This document shows, piece by piece, positions 36,101 to 45,829 of a DNA stretch of 64,000 nt. Position 1 is the stretch's first letter. Each line of letters begins with the position of its first letter. The DNA is taken from the NCBI GenBank assembly GCA_025642065.1, contig JAODUP010000021.1, positions 296,501-360,500 on the forward strand, given 5' to 3'. The position numbers and the translations under genes are program-made. The notes below the pieces were generated by a model that saw only the letters and a program-made list of their open reading frames with translations, searched no databases and had not been told where the DNA came from. This DNA is from Paralvinella palmiformis. Taxonomy: Eukaryota; Annelida; Polychaeta; Terebellida; Alvinellidae.

Positions 36101-39100
36101 TGGTCTGACTTACAAATGTAATTAACTAGTCAGATATTCATTAATTTCCAGTGTTCTGCATATCCTGCAATATCTTGAACATCCGTGCCCAGAACTACAA
36201 GAAGCCATATCCAGGGAGATCGCATCTTTTGATCCTTTTGGTTCTCCATGGATGGTGAGTGAGTTAAAAATCTGTATGGACTTTGCCTGTTATCTGTTTA
36301 AAATTGGAGTTTTCATGTGACTGATGTCAGTTGAATACTTCTGTCTACTAGTTGTTGACTGGCTTGAAACTGACTGCGAGTTTTGGTGTGTTAGTGTGTG
36401 TGTGTGTGGGGGGGGGGGGTGTAGCAGTCTGTCACTGGAAATAAACACTGATTGATGAGGGAAAATAATTATGTATTGTACTGGTCTGATAGCAGGTCTA
36501 TTGTGTGGAAATGTAGATTCTTGTAAATCTAGTTCTTTTAATAAATACCAAGACGTGCTGTAGACTCTCCATATTCCTCTTTGTTAGAGACACAAAATAA
36601 TGCCTATCTAAATATGGTTTTAAAAAAACTGGATGATAACATAAATTCTGGATGTTGTCTGTGATAGTACATCACATAATATGGTTACTAGTAATAGTTG
36701 ATAGTTAAATGTTGCTGATTTAATGGTAGTTTGAATGAGTTCATCAAATACGATATAATGTTGGAACACCTTAAATACGTCAATCATCCTTCGGTCATCC
36801 ACTGACAGTTTTATTTATATAGTTGATGACAGTATTTCTATCACAATACGGGTTGGGGGGAGGCCTTGCTACAGGAATAAAAAAATTCACAATAAACTTT
36901 TGAAAATAATTTGTTCAGTGTTTTGGTTGTCCAGGTCAGATCTTATTGATGTTATGTCCAATTAGGTCTTATTAAACAGAAATGTAACAGAACAAAAATA
37001 TACTGAAACATTAATAACAGGCATGAATCAATAATTGACCTGCTATAACTTGTCACTTGCTATAAAAGACGACTAAAACAAGGAAGCATTAAATGAACTG
37101 TCTGTTTGCTGACACGTCATTAAACTTTGTTCACTTGTCCTAAAAAAATCCATCCACCATTCACCACATCCTTTTTGTGCAGAAAGGTTTACTACCATCC
37201 TAGCCTGTAAATTATTATCTCTAAGCCATAGTTAATGAACTGTGTATTACACACATCAGCTGAAAGTAACAGAAACTGGTTTCGTTGTTTTCAGCATAAG
37301 ATGGCCAGAACAGAAGAACAGCAAATGATCGATTATTTTCAATATAAAATAGATTCGGCACTGAATGGTTTACACCATAAACGGTAAGTCTACTTTCTAA
37401 AAAAAAACATGAAAATGATATGCAGCAATAAACAAATGAAATACTAATCAGGGTTGCAAAAAACATTTTAAATGTTTTTTTTTAAATCAGATTGTTTTAC
37501 TTAAATGAGATTTTAAAAATTTAATTCAATATTATTTATTTTCTTCTGGTGACAAGTACCTCTTGGGGGTTGGGAGGGGGTTATTATTGACCCACGAGAT
37601 ACTCTTTCACATTATAAGGATAGAATAAAAACGGGTGACATTAAATGTCTAAACTATATATATATATATATATATATATAGAAAATATTATATAATTTTC
37701 CCATAACTGTACTTGAGGGCTTGAATCTGTATTCATACAATGCAATAGCATCATGTTATGTACCACTCATGACATTTCCATGATACCATCAATTAGTACC
37801 AGACTGCCTTATTTCCTTAGGAAGTCTATCGGGTACTTTAATATCAGTAGTTCCATCTGTTCTGTACTGCAGGCATTTAGGTTATGGGATTGAATCCTTA
37901 TGTTGCCAATATCTGTTAGATATTTCCTTATGTAGCACTATATTAACAAGTGACTTATCACTTGACTATGTGAATGGTCATTTAAAAAAAAGATGGCTGA
38001 ATTTCGTGTGGATCCAAAACATTCCTTTTTAAACACCTTCATGGATGCTTATCTTGGGCACCACAATATTTTCTATGGATGTCTTCACTTTTCATTTCTG
38101 CCCAATAGTGTGTTAAAGTGTGACACTCGTACCTGTATTTGTCGGGTGTTTTTCTAGGGAGTTGCCACTCAGCCATATGTCCTAGGTGTGGCTAGAGTGC
38201 CGAATCTGAAAATACTCGCTTTAAAATCCCGCTCCACTATTTAGACACAACCAATGATGTAAACTTCTCCCACTAACATCCGTCACCTCGGGTAAATTCC
38301 ATCAGATATATTCTTCATCTTATAACGGACATATATGGTAACAAATTGATTAAACAATGGTACTTAACTAGATTGGTAGAGTGACGGTTTGGCCACGGAC
38401 GTTTCGGCCATCACCATGCACCCCTGGACGTTTTGGCCACGGACCCAATATTCAGAGTTGAGTTTTGGCCATATCCTATTTTTTTTGTAAATGTACATAG
38501 TATGATTTAATCTGATATTTGTAAATGTAAATACGGATAATTTAAAAGTATTTAGAAACCACATTTGTGAATAACTTCAATGTTGACAGATTAACTGAAT
38601 GGAATTAGTTATGATATGAGCTGATATATCCTGGATTTATATGCATTGCAGTAAATTTGAAATAGATCATGGTGTATTATAGTGTAATAAATTTCACTCA
38701 CCAGTTGCCTATTCAAAGAATCTTTTTAAGCAAATCCCTTTGTATTTCCAGAGTTTGAGTTCTCATTTAGTGATATACTCTTGAAGCCACTTAAAATTAC
38801 AAAGAAATGTTTTATAATTATTAAAGTAACCTAAGGTGGCTTCTAAATTAAATGTATTTTACATAATTAAAACTGATAAAATATAATAAATATGTCTTCT
38901 AAATACTTTTAAATTATCCGTATTTACAATTTACACTTACAAATAGCACATTATACAGGGGGCGCCGTTGTGGTCTAGTGGTAGCATGTTGGACCACAGA
39001 TCACTACCACCCGTGTTCGAATCTCGGCATGGGCATATCTGAAATTTATTTCATCTTTGACTTCGTTTCATTACATTCGGAGGTCGTGATTGGTTACCAG

Positions 39101-39478
39101 CATGTGATGTCAGCAAATTGATTCCAGCGATACTGGTAGCTGTCTGCTCGCATACAATACAGGCGTAACCGGTTAACCGCAGTGTATGCGTTTGTTTATT
39201 TACCAAAAAATATGATCTAGCCAAAACGTCTACCCTGAATATTGAGTCCGTGGACAAAATGTCCTACAACCAACTAGATTATTATGCGCGATGTATCTTT
39301 TGCTGTTATACCTTTTATGTGTTACCATTTCAGCATGTCCATTCTGTCTGCAATGCAAAGCCTAAACTCAAAAAACAAAGATATTTTGGTTCACAGTCAG
39401 AATGAAGTGGAAAAAAAGATTGATCGCTGCTGTCATTGCTGTCAGCAACTACATCAGTTACAGATACCGGACTGCTGA
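22070..39478 (+). CDS. TDRD5: TDRD5-like LOTUS/Tudor protein, 21 coding exons, 909 residues
   Basis: Family role: germline granule protein that binds Vasa through its LOTUS domain, supports piRNA biogenesis and so transposon silencing. Exons: 22070-22688, 22977-23134, 23337-23393, 23759-23927, 24392-24534, 24963-25065, 27134-27195, 27773-27990, 28306-28456, 28694-28755, 30259-30328, 30451-30534, 31475-31597, 32619-32680, 34590-34652, 35061-35157, 35604-35683, 35824-35895, 36152-36254, 37295-37383, 39334-39478. All introns are GT..AG, all phases agree and the total is 2730 nt. Order: LOTUS1 3-78, LOTUS2 126-196, LOTUS3 258-325, LOTUS4 353-425, extended Tudor about 450-670, unknown C-terminus 694-909. 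The Tudor half follows vertebrate TDRD5 closely (single Tudor, then 'LPAQAIPxxL...KP'), unlike three-Tudor TDRD7. The start is ATG 22070; an upstream in-frame GTG is ignored. Least certain exons are 15 and 16. Confidence 0.88.
23337..25065 (+). CDS. TDRD5: TDRD5 exons 3-6: LOTUS domains 3 and 4
   Basis: Exons 3-4 (23337..23393 and 23759..23927) encode LOTUS3: LLAKHKDGIWSAMFQDEYK joined to SEFRKELDLHQLGFTSIINLMSN..PHIVTI..WLLFDA, matching the third LOTUS of vertebrate TDRD5 up to the 'L(V/L)FDA' end. Exons 5-6 (24392..24534, 24963..25065) encode a further unit of the same shape: KKLKDDICQAISHFQQGLRL, LPVVFWKLTGKRL, YNDIHSLITAMRDVIDV, completed by GAIVLHSH in exon 7. This fourth LOTUS has no counterpart I know of in human TDRD5. 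A SINE sits in the intron between exons 4 and 5. Confidence 0.82.
24151..24349 (+). mobile_element. SINE family 1 in TDRD5 intron 4
   Basis: Full copy in sense orientation: tRNA-like head with box A (GTGGTCTAGTTGGTAGAGCG) and box B (GAGTTCGAATCTCGG), body TTTCATCTTTGACTTCGC...GGCCCATTTAGCC, and (ATC)n-type tail. It looks like a degenerate tRNA gene but lacks a foldable acceptor stem and continues into the SINE body. Confidence 0.9.
25859..26740 (+). mobile_element. TA-flanked inverted-repeat DNA element, copy 1 (TDRD5 intron 6)
   Basis: Begins TA|CCGTAGGTCTCGGCCATTAAGC and ends CCTACGG|TA, so the TA looks like a duplicated target. Homologous along its length to the inverted copy at 33525..34291 (shared words include GTGTCAACATTTTGACCC, AGTCATC, GTTTAATCATGCCGTTAATTTAAG). 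A second, internal GGCTTAATGGCCG word lies 70 bp in from the left. A poly-C stretch is near 26323. No transposase coding; non-autonomous, Tc1/mariner-like target preference. Confidence 0.75.
27308..27380. repeat. (TA)n microsatellite
   Basis: Two TA runs separated by TGTG, in TDRD5 intron 7. Confidence 0.95.
27773..31597 (+). CDS. TDRD5: TDRD5 exons 8-13: extended Tudor domain
   Basis: Exon 8 carries the first staphylococcal-nuclease-like half (YLEVFVATVVSPENLWLQI, LDEMMDRI). Exons 9-10 carry the Tudor barrel core: QVCAAIYPPEGSWHRCQI and VELFYVDYGTTYTV, whose aromatic and acidic residues (Y, W, F, Y, D, Y) are placed as in the dimethyl-arginine cage. Exons 11-13 finish the SN-like half (FQLPAQAIPAKLGNLKP, WTNEAKNLILSLVTDKPLF, GTLTVCLTDTTG). 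Partners by family knowledge would be sDMA-modified PIWI proteins. Confidence 0.87.
29385..29495 (+). repeat. Dispersed ~110-bp repeat next to a SINE
   Basis: From ATAAACAAACGCATACACTGC through CTGTATTGTATGCGAGCAGAC to GCTGACATCACATCCTGG it matches 39085..39205 in reverse complement. In both places a family 1 SINE is directly attached, so the pair may be one composite unit. Confidence 0.65.
29507..29702 (-). mobile_element. SINE family 1, full copy in TDRD5 intron 10
   Basis: The most complete minus-strand copy: (GATGAT)n tail at 29507, body, box B and box A, head ending GGTGCC at 29702. GACTATGGA at 29501 and 29713 may be remains of a target duplication. Confidence 0.9.
31371..31445. repeat. 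(GT)n(TA)n(GA)n compound microsatellite
   Basis: Three dinucleotide runs in series just 30 bp upstream of TDRD5 exon 13. Length change here could affect the branch point or polypyrimidine tract of that exon. The Tyr/Ile and Arg/Glu repeat ORFs are its translation. Confidence 0.95.
32113..32329 (+). mobile_element. SINE family 1 with target duplication, TDRD5 intron 13
   Basis: SINE body 32127..32314, sense orientation, flanked by TTTGTCTGGATTTC (32113..32126) and TTTAGTCTGGATTTC (32315..32329), a 14-bp duplication with one added base. Box A (GTGGTCTAATCGGTAG) and box B (GAGTTCGAATCTCGG) are kept. Confidence 0.88.
33081..33127. repeat. (ATTG)n tetranucleotide repeat
   Basis: About eleven copies of ATTG upstream of a SINE. 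Confidence 0.9.
33145..33364 (-). mobile_element. SINE family 1 with perfect 14-bp target duplication, TDRD5 intron 14
   Basis: The body is 33159..33350 on the minus strand. TTCATCATATAGTA is found at 33145..33158 and 33351..33364. Head and both Pol III boxes are present, so this looks like one of the younger copies. Confidence 0.92.
33525..34291 (-). mobile_element. TA-flanked inverted-repeat DNA element, copy 2 (TDRD5 intron 14)
   Basis: Begins TA|CCGTAGGTCCCGACCATTAAGCC and ends GGCCGGGACCTACGG|TA; terminal inverted repeat about 24 bp. Collinear in reverse orientation with copy 1 at 25859..26740, which is about 115 bp longer. No coding capacity. Confidence 0.8.
34590..39478 (+). CDS. TDRD5: TDRD5 exons 15-21: C-terminal region of unknown function
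   Basis: About 216 residues after the Tudor domain. I do not recognise a known fold. Visible: a stretch rich in aliphatics and charges (YVTTAEVSKLLWPDKDDIL, RLPIERLLIL, LLFYELI), then VLHILQYLEHPCPELQEAI, a predicted-helical segment (RTEEQQMIDYFQYKIDSAL), and a tail with clustered cysteines (DRCCHCC ... PDC-stop) that could bind metal. The stop is at 39476..39478. Introns here carry two SINEs, a TA-flanked DNA element and a GGCCAAAACGTCC element. Confidence 0.75.
34953..34993. repeat. (GT)n microsatellite
   Basis: GT run with a single interruption, 70 bp upstream of TDRD5 exon 16. Further short (CT)n, (TA)n and (GT)n runs follow that exon at 35163..35200 and 35276..35298. Confidence 0.9.
38375..39262 (-). 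mobile_element. GGCCAAAACGTCC-family element, with a SINE inserted
   Basis: The left end 38385..38480 is an array of GGCCACGGACGTTTYGGCCA-like words. An inverted pair (ATACGGATAATTTAAAAGTATTTAGA at 38530..38556 and its complement at 38890..38935) follows, and another terminal word set lies at 39220..39262. The stretch 38550..38933 matches bases 1..230 of this window in reverse. A family 1 SINE and the 110-bp repeat lie between the inner and outer right arms. All inside TDRD5 intron 20. Confidence 0.55.
38959..39092 (+). mobile_element. SINE family 1, 3'-truncated
   Basis: Head and boxes intact (TGGTCTAGTGGTAG, TGTTCGAATCTCGG). The body stops at GGAGGTCGTGATTGG and runs directly into the dispersed 110-bp repeat (39085..39205). 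Confidence 0.85.
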
Positions 39479-39992
39479 ACGTAAACAAATTTGTGTAATG
39501 GTGCAATTGAGATTTTTGCGAGATGTAGCTTAAAAATCATTTATTAGGTGGTGAATGAGGTCAGATATTCTGTACGTACTTGTTTTCTAGACTAAATCTT
39601 CAACAGCCAGTTTTTGACAAGGTCAAAGAAACTGCCCCAAGTGGGCTAATTTTATAAACTCATTTTTATAAACTGAATTATTTTGTACTCCTAAAGGTAG
39701 AATTTTGATGGTTTCGGTATTTCATTGCACCTTAATGTTTAAGAATACGTTTTTGTGGAATTAAATGAAGTGAGTCTGTTGTCAGGCTAGGTGTTGAAAG
39801 TATATTTTATTTGCATTTATGTGCATGTTACATAGACAAATTTTATTTAAAACCTCCGGAAATATTGCATACTTGTTGATTATGAAAAGATTTCTTTTTA
39901 AATTTTACTTGCTGTCAAAATATTTGTTGATGGTTATATTAATAAATGAACACCAAAAATGGTTTCTTGCTCATTCTGTGTGTGTGTGTGTG

Positions 39993-40031
<39 letters not shown>

Positions 40032-41030
40032 TTGTGTGTGTGTGTGATGCTGAGGAGTTCACCGTCTGATGTTTGACAATTTATAGTTTGTCTTTCTGAC
40101 TGGAGTATTCATTATGTACTATCACATTAAAATAATCATTTGAAATCATTACTTAGGGTGTATTGATGGCACTATGATTAGAATACTGTGTGACAAATCT
40201 CCAGCTTGTTGGTTAGAATCTGACTCATGCCTGTGTCTCTGGGATATTTTTTCATAGGCAGTTGCTTCTCAACCTTTTTCACACGTGTAACCAGAGCCAA
40301 GGCTAAAAAACTCTACACAAGAAATCATCACTTGATGTAGTGCACAAACGAAATGTTGGTAAAGCATGAAAAAATTTGTCAGCTTTATAAATCCTGTTTC
40401 CATTCGGTCGGCTACTTTTGTTTTACTGAAATAGTGGCCTAGAATACGCCAAATACTCCATTTCCCAATTTTTTCAATGGAGAGCCTATACCTCCCCCCC
40501 CCTCTTCCAACGAAGAAGGGCCACTACTGTGTTAGTGTGACTACCACTACCCCGCGACCATCACAAACGCCCCAAACCAGCATTCGAAAGCTTTTTACAG
40601 GCCACCACAGTTGACGTGCTGCCTACTTTTTGTTAGGGGTCTTCTACTCTATTCTCTACTGAAAAGGCTGCATTATACAATATACCTCTAGATCATGGGA
40701 TTGAATGAATGAATCGCATTATTGCTTGTGTTAAAGACTTAAATTACATCGCACATTTAGATTACTTGAAAAATTGGCGTCTACTCGATTTCATCACATC
40801 ACTATTTTTCAGAAAGTACTTATCATTTATACAAACTGTTGAGGGAACAGGGAGTTGGAAGAATGGCCGATGAAAGCGATAATGACTATGTTTAATAATG
40901 TGAAGACAGTGGTGAAAATAAAGCATTGGAACAGTGAAGAGTTTACGCAATGATGGGGGTACATCAGCGATTAGTGCCGAGTACATTAGTCTTCATGGCC
41001 GTTATGGAAGCACTGTCGTGGCAGGCCAGG
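39479..41030. other. Downstream of TDRD5, no gene seen
   Basis: AATAAA at 39941..39946 is a possible poly(A) signal for TDRD5. (GT)n, (TCTG)n and (CT)n runs lie at 39978..40046. 40185..40330 resembles a decayed SINE of a second type (TTGGTTAGAATCTGACTCATGCC head). No coding similarity. Confidence 0.4.
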
Positions 41031-41039
41031 GAGGGATTG

Positions 41040-41697
41040 CTATAGGTGCTGATGAAGTATGCTGACGATTTGTGTTGGCGGATGAGAGCACGGGTGAGCT
41101 GCAGGAGGAGATACTCGGCTGGAAAGAGTGTACGGAGGAAAAAGGGTTGAAGATTAACATCAGTAAAATAAAGGGGGTGGTTTCAGGGAAGAACTGTGAT
41201 GATGTTCAGAGAACAAGGTGTTCTCTGTGAGAAGCATGTTAGAAGTTACTCAGTGCAGTGTAGAGGATGTGCTGGGTGGGTCCATAAGGACTGCTCTATT
41301 GAGGATGTATTACTGTGCAAGCTATGTGAGAGAACAGGTGATTGAGAGGATACCAGCATTACAGGAAAGCGTGGATCTGGGAAATGGTGTGCGTCTAGAC
41401 AGATTCGGAAAGTTCCGTCATCTGGGGGGATATGCTAAATGGAGGTGCGAATTTGTCATCAGCGGGGAGAGTTCATTCTGCATGGGGAAAGAGCTATACC
41501 AAGGATCTTGACAAGGAAGTATGTGTCATTGAATTAAAAAAGGAAGGTGTATACGACATGTTTGAGGAGTACAATGATTTATGGAAGTGAGATTTAGACG
41601 ACGAATGCAGGAGCGAACAATTTGAGTGGACAGAGATAAGAATGCTGTGATGGATGAGGGGTGTGTCTATCAGAGATAAATACCAAGTTTAGAGCTG
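41040..41697 (+). pseudogene. Older LINE, left half: polymerase end with zinc motif
   Basis: Reads LLMKYADDLC, GELQEEILGWKECTEEKGLKINISKIKGVVSGK, then a zinc-binding stretch CSLCEKHVRSYSVQCRGCAGWVHKDC..LLCKLC. This C-x2-C, C-x2-C, H-x2-C, C-x2-C order is known from the end of some invertebrate non-LTR polymerases. It continues with GKFRHLGGY (damaged), MIYGSE and SIRDKY. YADD is intact but frames shift repeatedly. The reading breaks at AACGAGAGAA (41698), where a younger LINE is inserted, and resumes at 45820. Confidence 0.75.
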
Positions 41698-41707
41698 AAC
41701 GAGAGAA

Positions 41708-42161
41708 CACCAGACTCCTCAAGGGGGATACCCCCACCAGATCCGTTTATTTCATGACGGAGAAGAAACCGGAGGACTCCTTCAGGATCCCTCTGTGTGG
41801 AATGCTGCCCGTGAGACCCTTTGTCAGGGACCCTCCACAGTGCTTCCGGTCCCACAGGTGGAATCACACCGCGAAGCACTGCAAGACCAGAGCCCGGTGC
41901 TACCACTGTGGAAAGCAGGGTCCGAAGGAAGCGAGTCAGCATTTTGTGTGCTGCCAGAAGGCCGGAACGCCGCGTTGCATCAACTGCGGCGGAAGCTATA
42001 TGGCAGCATATAAAGGGTGTCCGGCCAGGAAGGAGACCGTCCAATATCTTCAGGCAGCAGTTCCCTGGGCATCAAAAACAAAACCACCCCCACAAACAAA
42101 CAAGATCTCAACATCATCTCCTGGAACATCCGAGGCTTCCACTGCAACAAAAATAGCCTAA
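41708..42161 (+). pseudogene. LINE ORF1 (gag-like), C-terminal part
   Basis: Three CCHC-like knuckles in a row: CFRSHRWNHTAKHC (second Cys changed to Ser), CYHCGKQG..HFVC and CINCGGSYMAAYKGC. Then a Pro/Thr-rich end. It overlaps the start of the endonuclease frame by about 60 bp, as in many two-ORF LINEs. The N-terminal half is missing because the element is 5'-truncated. Confidence 0.8.
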
Positions 42162-42760
42162 TTGCAGCCATCGAAGACAAACAACCAGACATATTATTAC
42201 TACAAGAAACTCTTACAAACACTAAATATTCAATACAAATTCCCGGATACACTATCTACCACAGTCCTCACATACATAATTCAGATACTGTATCCAGAGG
42301 ACTCATAACTGCAATACATAATAACATACCACACAACACGTCCCCCCTAATTAACTCCTCCAGTGATTGGCAATCAATCATCACTGAAATAACCGGCTTT
42401 AAAAGCGGTCCCTTCCAATTAATTAATACATACATCTCCCCTAACCGCCTATATGATATACAACAAGCAACAAATTCATATAAACATTACTTAATAACAG
42501 GCGATCTCAACGCCAATACTACAAATGGGGCTCAAAAAACACCAGACCAGGACAACATTTACAGCAACAAATAAGTGACTGTGACGCTATACTATTAAAT
42601 GATCCCAAAGTCCCCACCACTGTCTATGGGTCGACCCTCGATTTTCCCATAGCTTCCCCTGAAGTTGCGGCCATAGCAGACTGGAGCCAATTACAAGCTC
42701 TAACCTCAGACCACATAGCCACAGTAATAATACTATCCGACACTTTCACGAACGTACCAG
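42095..42760 (+). pseudogene. LINE APE-type endonuclease
   Basis: LNIISWNIRGF (Asn of the N-terminal motif), ILLLQETLTN (catalytic Glu), LITGDLNAN (Asp/Asn pair) in one frame to 42574. After a frameshift the rest reads CDAILLNDP, STLDFPIAS and ALTSDHIATVI, where SDH is the last catalytic motif. All catalytic residues are present, only the frame is broken. Confidence 0.85.
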
Positions 42761-43329
42761 AAAGCCTAGGACAACCCAAATGGGACACCGACAAAGCAAA
42801 TTGGAAACAATTTGCAGACAGACTACACGAATTATCTGCCGACGACAGCGACAATAATCTATCTCTAGATGACCTACTTCGTAAATTAACTGACGATATA
42901 AACGAAGCCGCAACAGCAGCCACCCCCATAGTCCTCCAAAATCGCCCAAGACGTCCTCGCTCCTTCTTAACACCAGAAGCAAGCAGATGGACCAAAGAAG
43001 TCAGTAAACTGACAAAAGTTTTTAAAGCTCACCCGACATCTCAAAATAGAGCAGCTCAAACGAGAAACGAGACGACGACTTCACACAATTAAAGAAGACT
43101 AATTTGACAGTTGGTGAAAACAACTGGGGGAATGGGCTCGGCGCAAATTTGGCGCGAGTTTAAAAAAAATCCGGGGTAAATCTTCCCAACCTAAAGAAAT
43201 TTAACCCCAAAGAAAAAAGGGAAAAAAAAAACACACCACTTCCCACTAGAGCTGACCACCAAACCTTACCCGAAGGGGGGTCAAATCAGCTCTAGAAAAA
43301 CAACAACCAGACAGACTGCACTCAATATA

Positions 43330-44660
43330 TCTAGCAAAAGTGAACACGCAGACACCCCTTTCACACCACACGAACTGGAAATAGTTTTATCAACACCAAA
43401 AAACTCCACCCCTGGAGAAGACAAACTTACATACATCTTTTACTCCAAATCTCCCCCTTCTTTCAAAGTTAGACTTCTAAACCTCTTTAACCAATCCTGG
43501 GGAGAAGGACGAATTCCCAGACTCTGGAAAACCTCAATAGTCGTCCCTATCCCTAAACCTGGTGGCAGAGGCCACAGACCAATATCTCTTTTCCCTACAA
43601 TACTAAAAATCATGGAGAGACTAATTCTCACCAGACTAAAAAATCGCTTCGAGTCTACAAAAGGCAGATCAACTGTCGACCCAATTCTACATTTAGTAAA
43701 CTTAATCACCAACAGAAGAAGAAAAACCCGATCCGGCACAGTCTACACTGCCTTTCTGGATCTAGATAAGGCCTTTGAAAGGGCTAACCACATCGTCATC
43801 TTAGACGCTTTAATCTCCCTGGGCATCAAGGGAAGAATAATATCGTGACTTCCTAGACAATAGAGAAATTAAAGTTACAGTTCAAGGGGTAAAATCTGAC
43901 TCACACCCACTTACTACAGGCTCCCCACAGGGCTCCGCCCTCTCACCTACACTATTTAACGCCCTAATTACAGTACTAATCTCCATATCATTACCCCCAT
44001 GTGTCGACATCCTGGCTTATGCCGACGACGTAGCCATTATTTCATACGGCCCAAGGCCGGCCAAAAAACTACAAACCGCCCTCGACACAACAGCATCTAA
44101 AGCCAAAGACCTAGGTCTATTTTTCTCCACCGCCAAAACTAAAATAATTGCCTTCAACACCAATTCAAAACAACACAACACCTTCCATATAGGCAAACAA
44201 GACATTGAAATAGTCAAACAGTACAAATACTTAGGCGTCATCATAATACAAACAAAACAAAAAATCGACTCTCGACTAAACATAATAAAAATTCTTTCTA
44301 ATGTTAAAGTAGGAATAAACACAAACAATCTTATTAATCTTTATAAATCCCTAATTCAATCCATACTCCTTTATGCGGCCCCAATCTACCTACTTGCATC
44401 TAAAACAGCAATTAAACACATAGAAATAACACAAAGAACTGCACTTAAATATGTCTTCGCCAACACATCCCCACACCCCCACCCCCCCGACTGCCCCTCT
44501 GCCCTTATCAGCAGAGAATTCGGCATCCCACCTATTGCCCATCTCATTAGAGGAGACACAGCCAAATATATATTAAGAACAGCGACAAAACCGGACCTAG
44601 TACAAATCACATCTAAAATAAAAGAAAGCTTACACAAAGACCCAAAAGCTGGACCATGAA
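43330..44660 (+). pseudogene. LINE reverse transcriptase
   Basis: Fingers: PGEDKLTYIF, HRPISLFPTILKIMERLIL. Palm: VYTAFLDLDKAFERANH (first catalytic Asp), GSPQGSALSPTLFN, ILAYADDVAII at about 44009..44040 (intact YADD). Then FNTNSKQHNTFHIG, YKYLGVII and the thumb words SILLYAAPIYLL, RTALKYVF. The frame is lost between 43080 and 43370 and at about 43848, and ends with TGA near 44659. Confidence 0.88.
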
Positions 44661-44789
44661 AGCAGCTGCTATTCAGAGGGACATGGCAATTCCGCAATCC
44701 ACCCTCCGGATGCCAAGGAAACTGCTCCATGGCGCGACTACCCATTGATCTTCATTATCGTAAACAGAAAATCAAAAAAACCCCAAGAC

Positions 44790-45260
44790 CCACAAGGGAC
44801 ATTCACTGAGGCGTCGGACAGGATCTCTTCCCTGAACAGAGACCAGGCAGCAATAAACATCTACACAGATGCCAGTGTCCGCCAGGATGGAAAATCTGCC
44901 TGGGCCTGTTTTGTGGAAGGAGTACACCGAAATCCCTGTGGAAGACTCCCCGACCACACACCAATTACTCTAGCAGAACTTCACGCCATACACGCCTCCC
45001 TCGAGAGGCACAAGACAGACACGAAGACACAATCATACACTCAGACTCGATGGCAGCCATCAAAATCCTGGCACAAACAAAACACGAACATATCCAGAAA
45101 TCACAACGAAAATTATTAACTCCGCCTCTGCATTAAGCCAACGTGGCAGTCTAACCACTCTACATTGGGTTCCCAGCCACACAAATATCGAGGGTAATGA
45201 ACGAGCCGACGTTCTGGCCAACGAAGCCACTAACCTAACCAACATCCTACACACAGAACA
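44790..45260 (+). pseudogene. LINE RNase H domain
   Basis: AAINIYTDASVRQDGKSAWA (first Asp), TLAELHAIHASLE (Glu), then after a frameshift HSDSMAAIKIL (second Asp), and in another frame VPSHTNIEGNERADVLANEA (His and last Asp). The D-E-D-D set is complete across frames. A Cys/His stretch further down (45470..45530, CLHCNQNFDPIHYLINC) is the usual C-terminal zinc motif of this group. Confidence 0.85.
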
Positions 45261-45829
45261 GACACCAGGTGCCTACAAACACATGATAACAGAATATCTA
45301 CACAAACAAATAACACCAAATCAAGACACAGCCAAATTAAGTACCTGGTACAATAAAACCATTGTTCCCGGCATTCACATCATAAACAACAGAATAGCAG
45401 ACGTACACATACGCCGCCCCTCCTCTGCTGGGTGAACACAAAAAGCTTTGTCGGCCCAAATAATAAAGCACTCTGCTTACATTGTAACCAAAACTTTGAC
45501 CCCATCCACTATCTAATTAATTGTCCCGCCTTCCCAGCCTGCCGACAACCTCTTAAACAACTCTTAACTCCGGCACAACACAACCTATCAGACACGGAAA
45601 GAGCAGTCATTACAATACACAAAGTCACAGCCACGCCACACATAATAATACCCTTATTTAAAAAAAAAAACATACATCTGGCAAAAGCCAAACAACACAC
45701 CCTAAATCTTTTGTAAAGGTTCGGCACCGGTACGTCCGGGACCGGAACTTTACAAAGCCATTTTCAGATACAGAAACTCTACGGAGAAGGACTCCACCAC
45801 AGAGGCTGTGTCAAACAAGAACGAGAGAA

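Larger units (their letters stand above)
41698..45829 (+). mobile_element. Younger RNase H-bearing LINE inserted into the older one
   Basis: Direct 10-bp repeat AACGAGAGAA at 41698..41707 and 45820..45829 marks a target duplication. Inside, on plus: ORF1 end with zinc knuckles, APE endonuclease, reverse transcriptase, RNase H and a short C-terminal region. That order, with RNase H after RT, is typical of the I superfamily. It is C-rich on this strand, unlike surrounding DNA. ORF1 is 5'-truncated. Frameshifts at about 42560, 43100 and 43850 and stops near 44660 and 45435 make it inactive. No poly(A) tail is seen at the 3' end. Confidence 0.88.

Noticed and set aside
41670..42044. 124-residue minus-strand ORF opposite the LINE
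   Set aside because: Antisense shadow of the zinc-knuckle ORF1; the other minus ORFs between 41980 and 45730 are likewise shadows of endonuclease, RT and RNase H.
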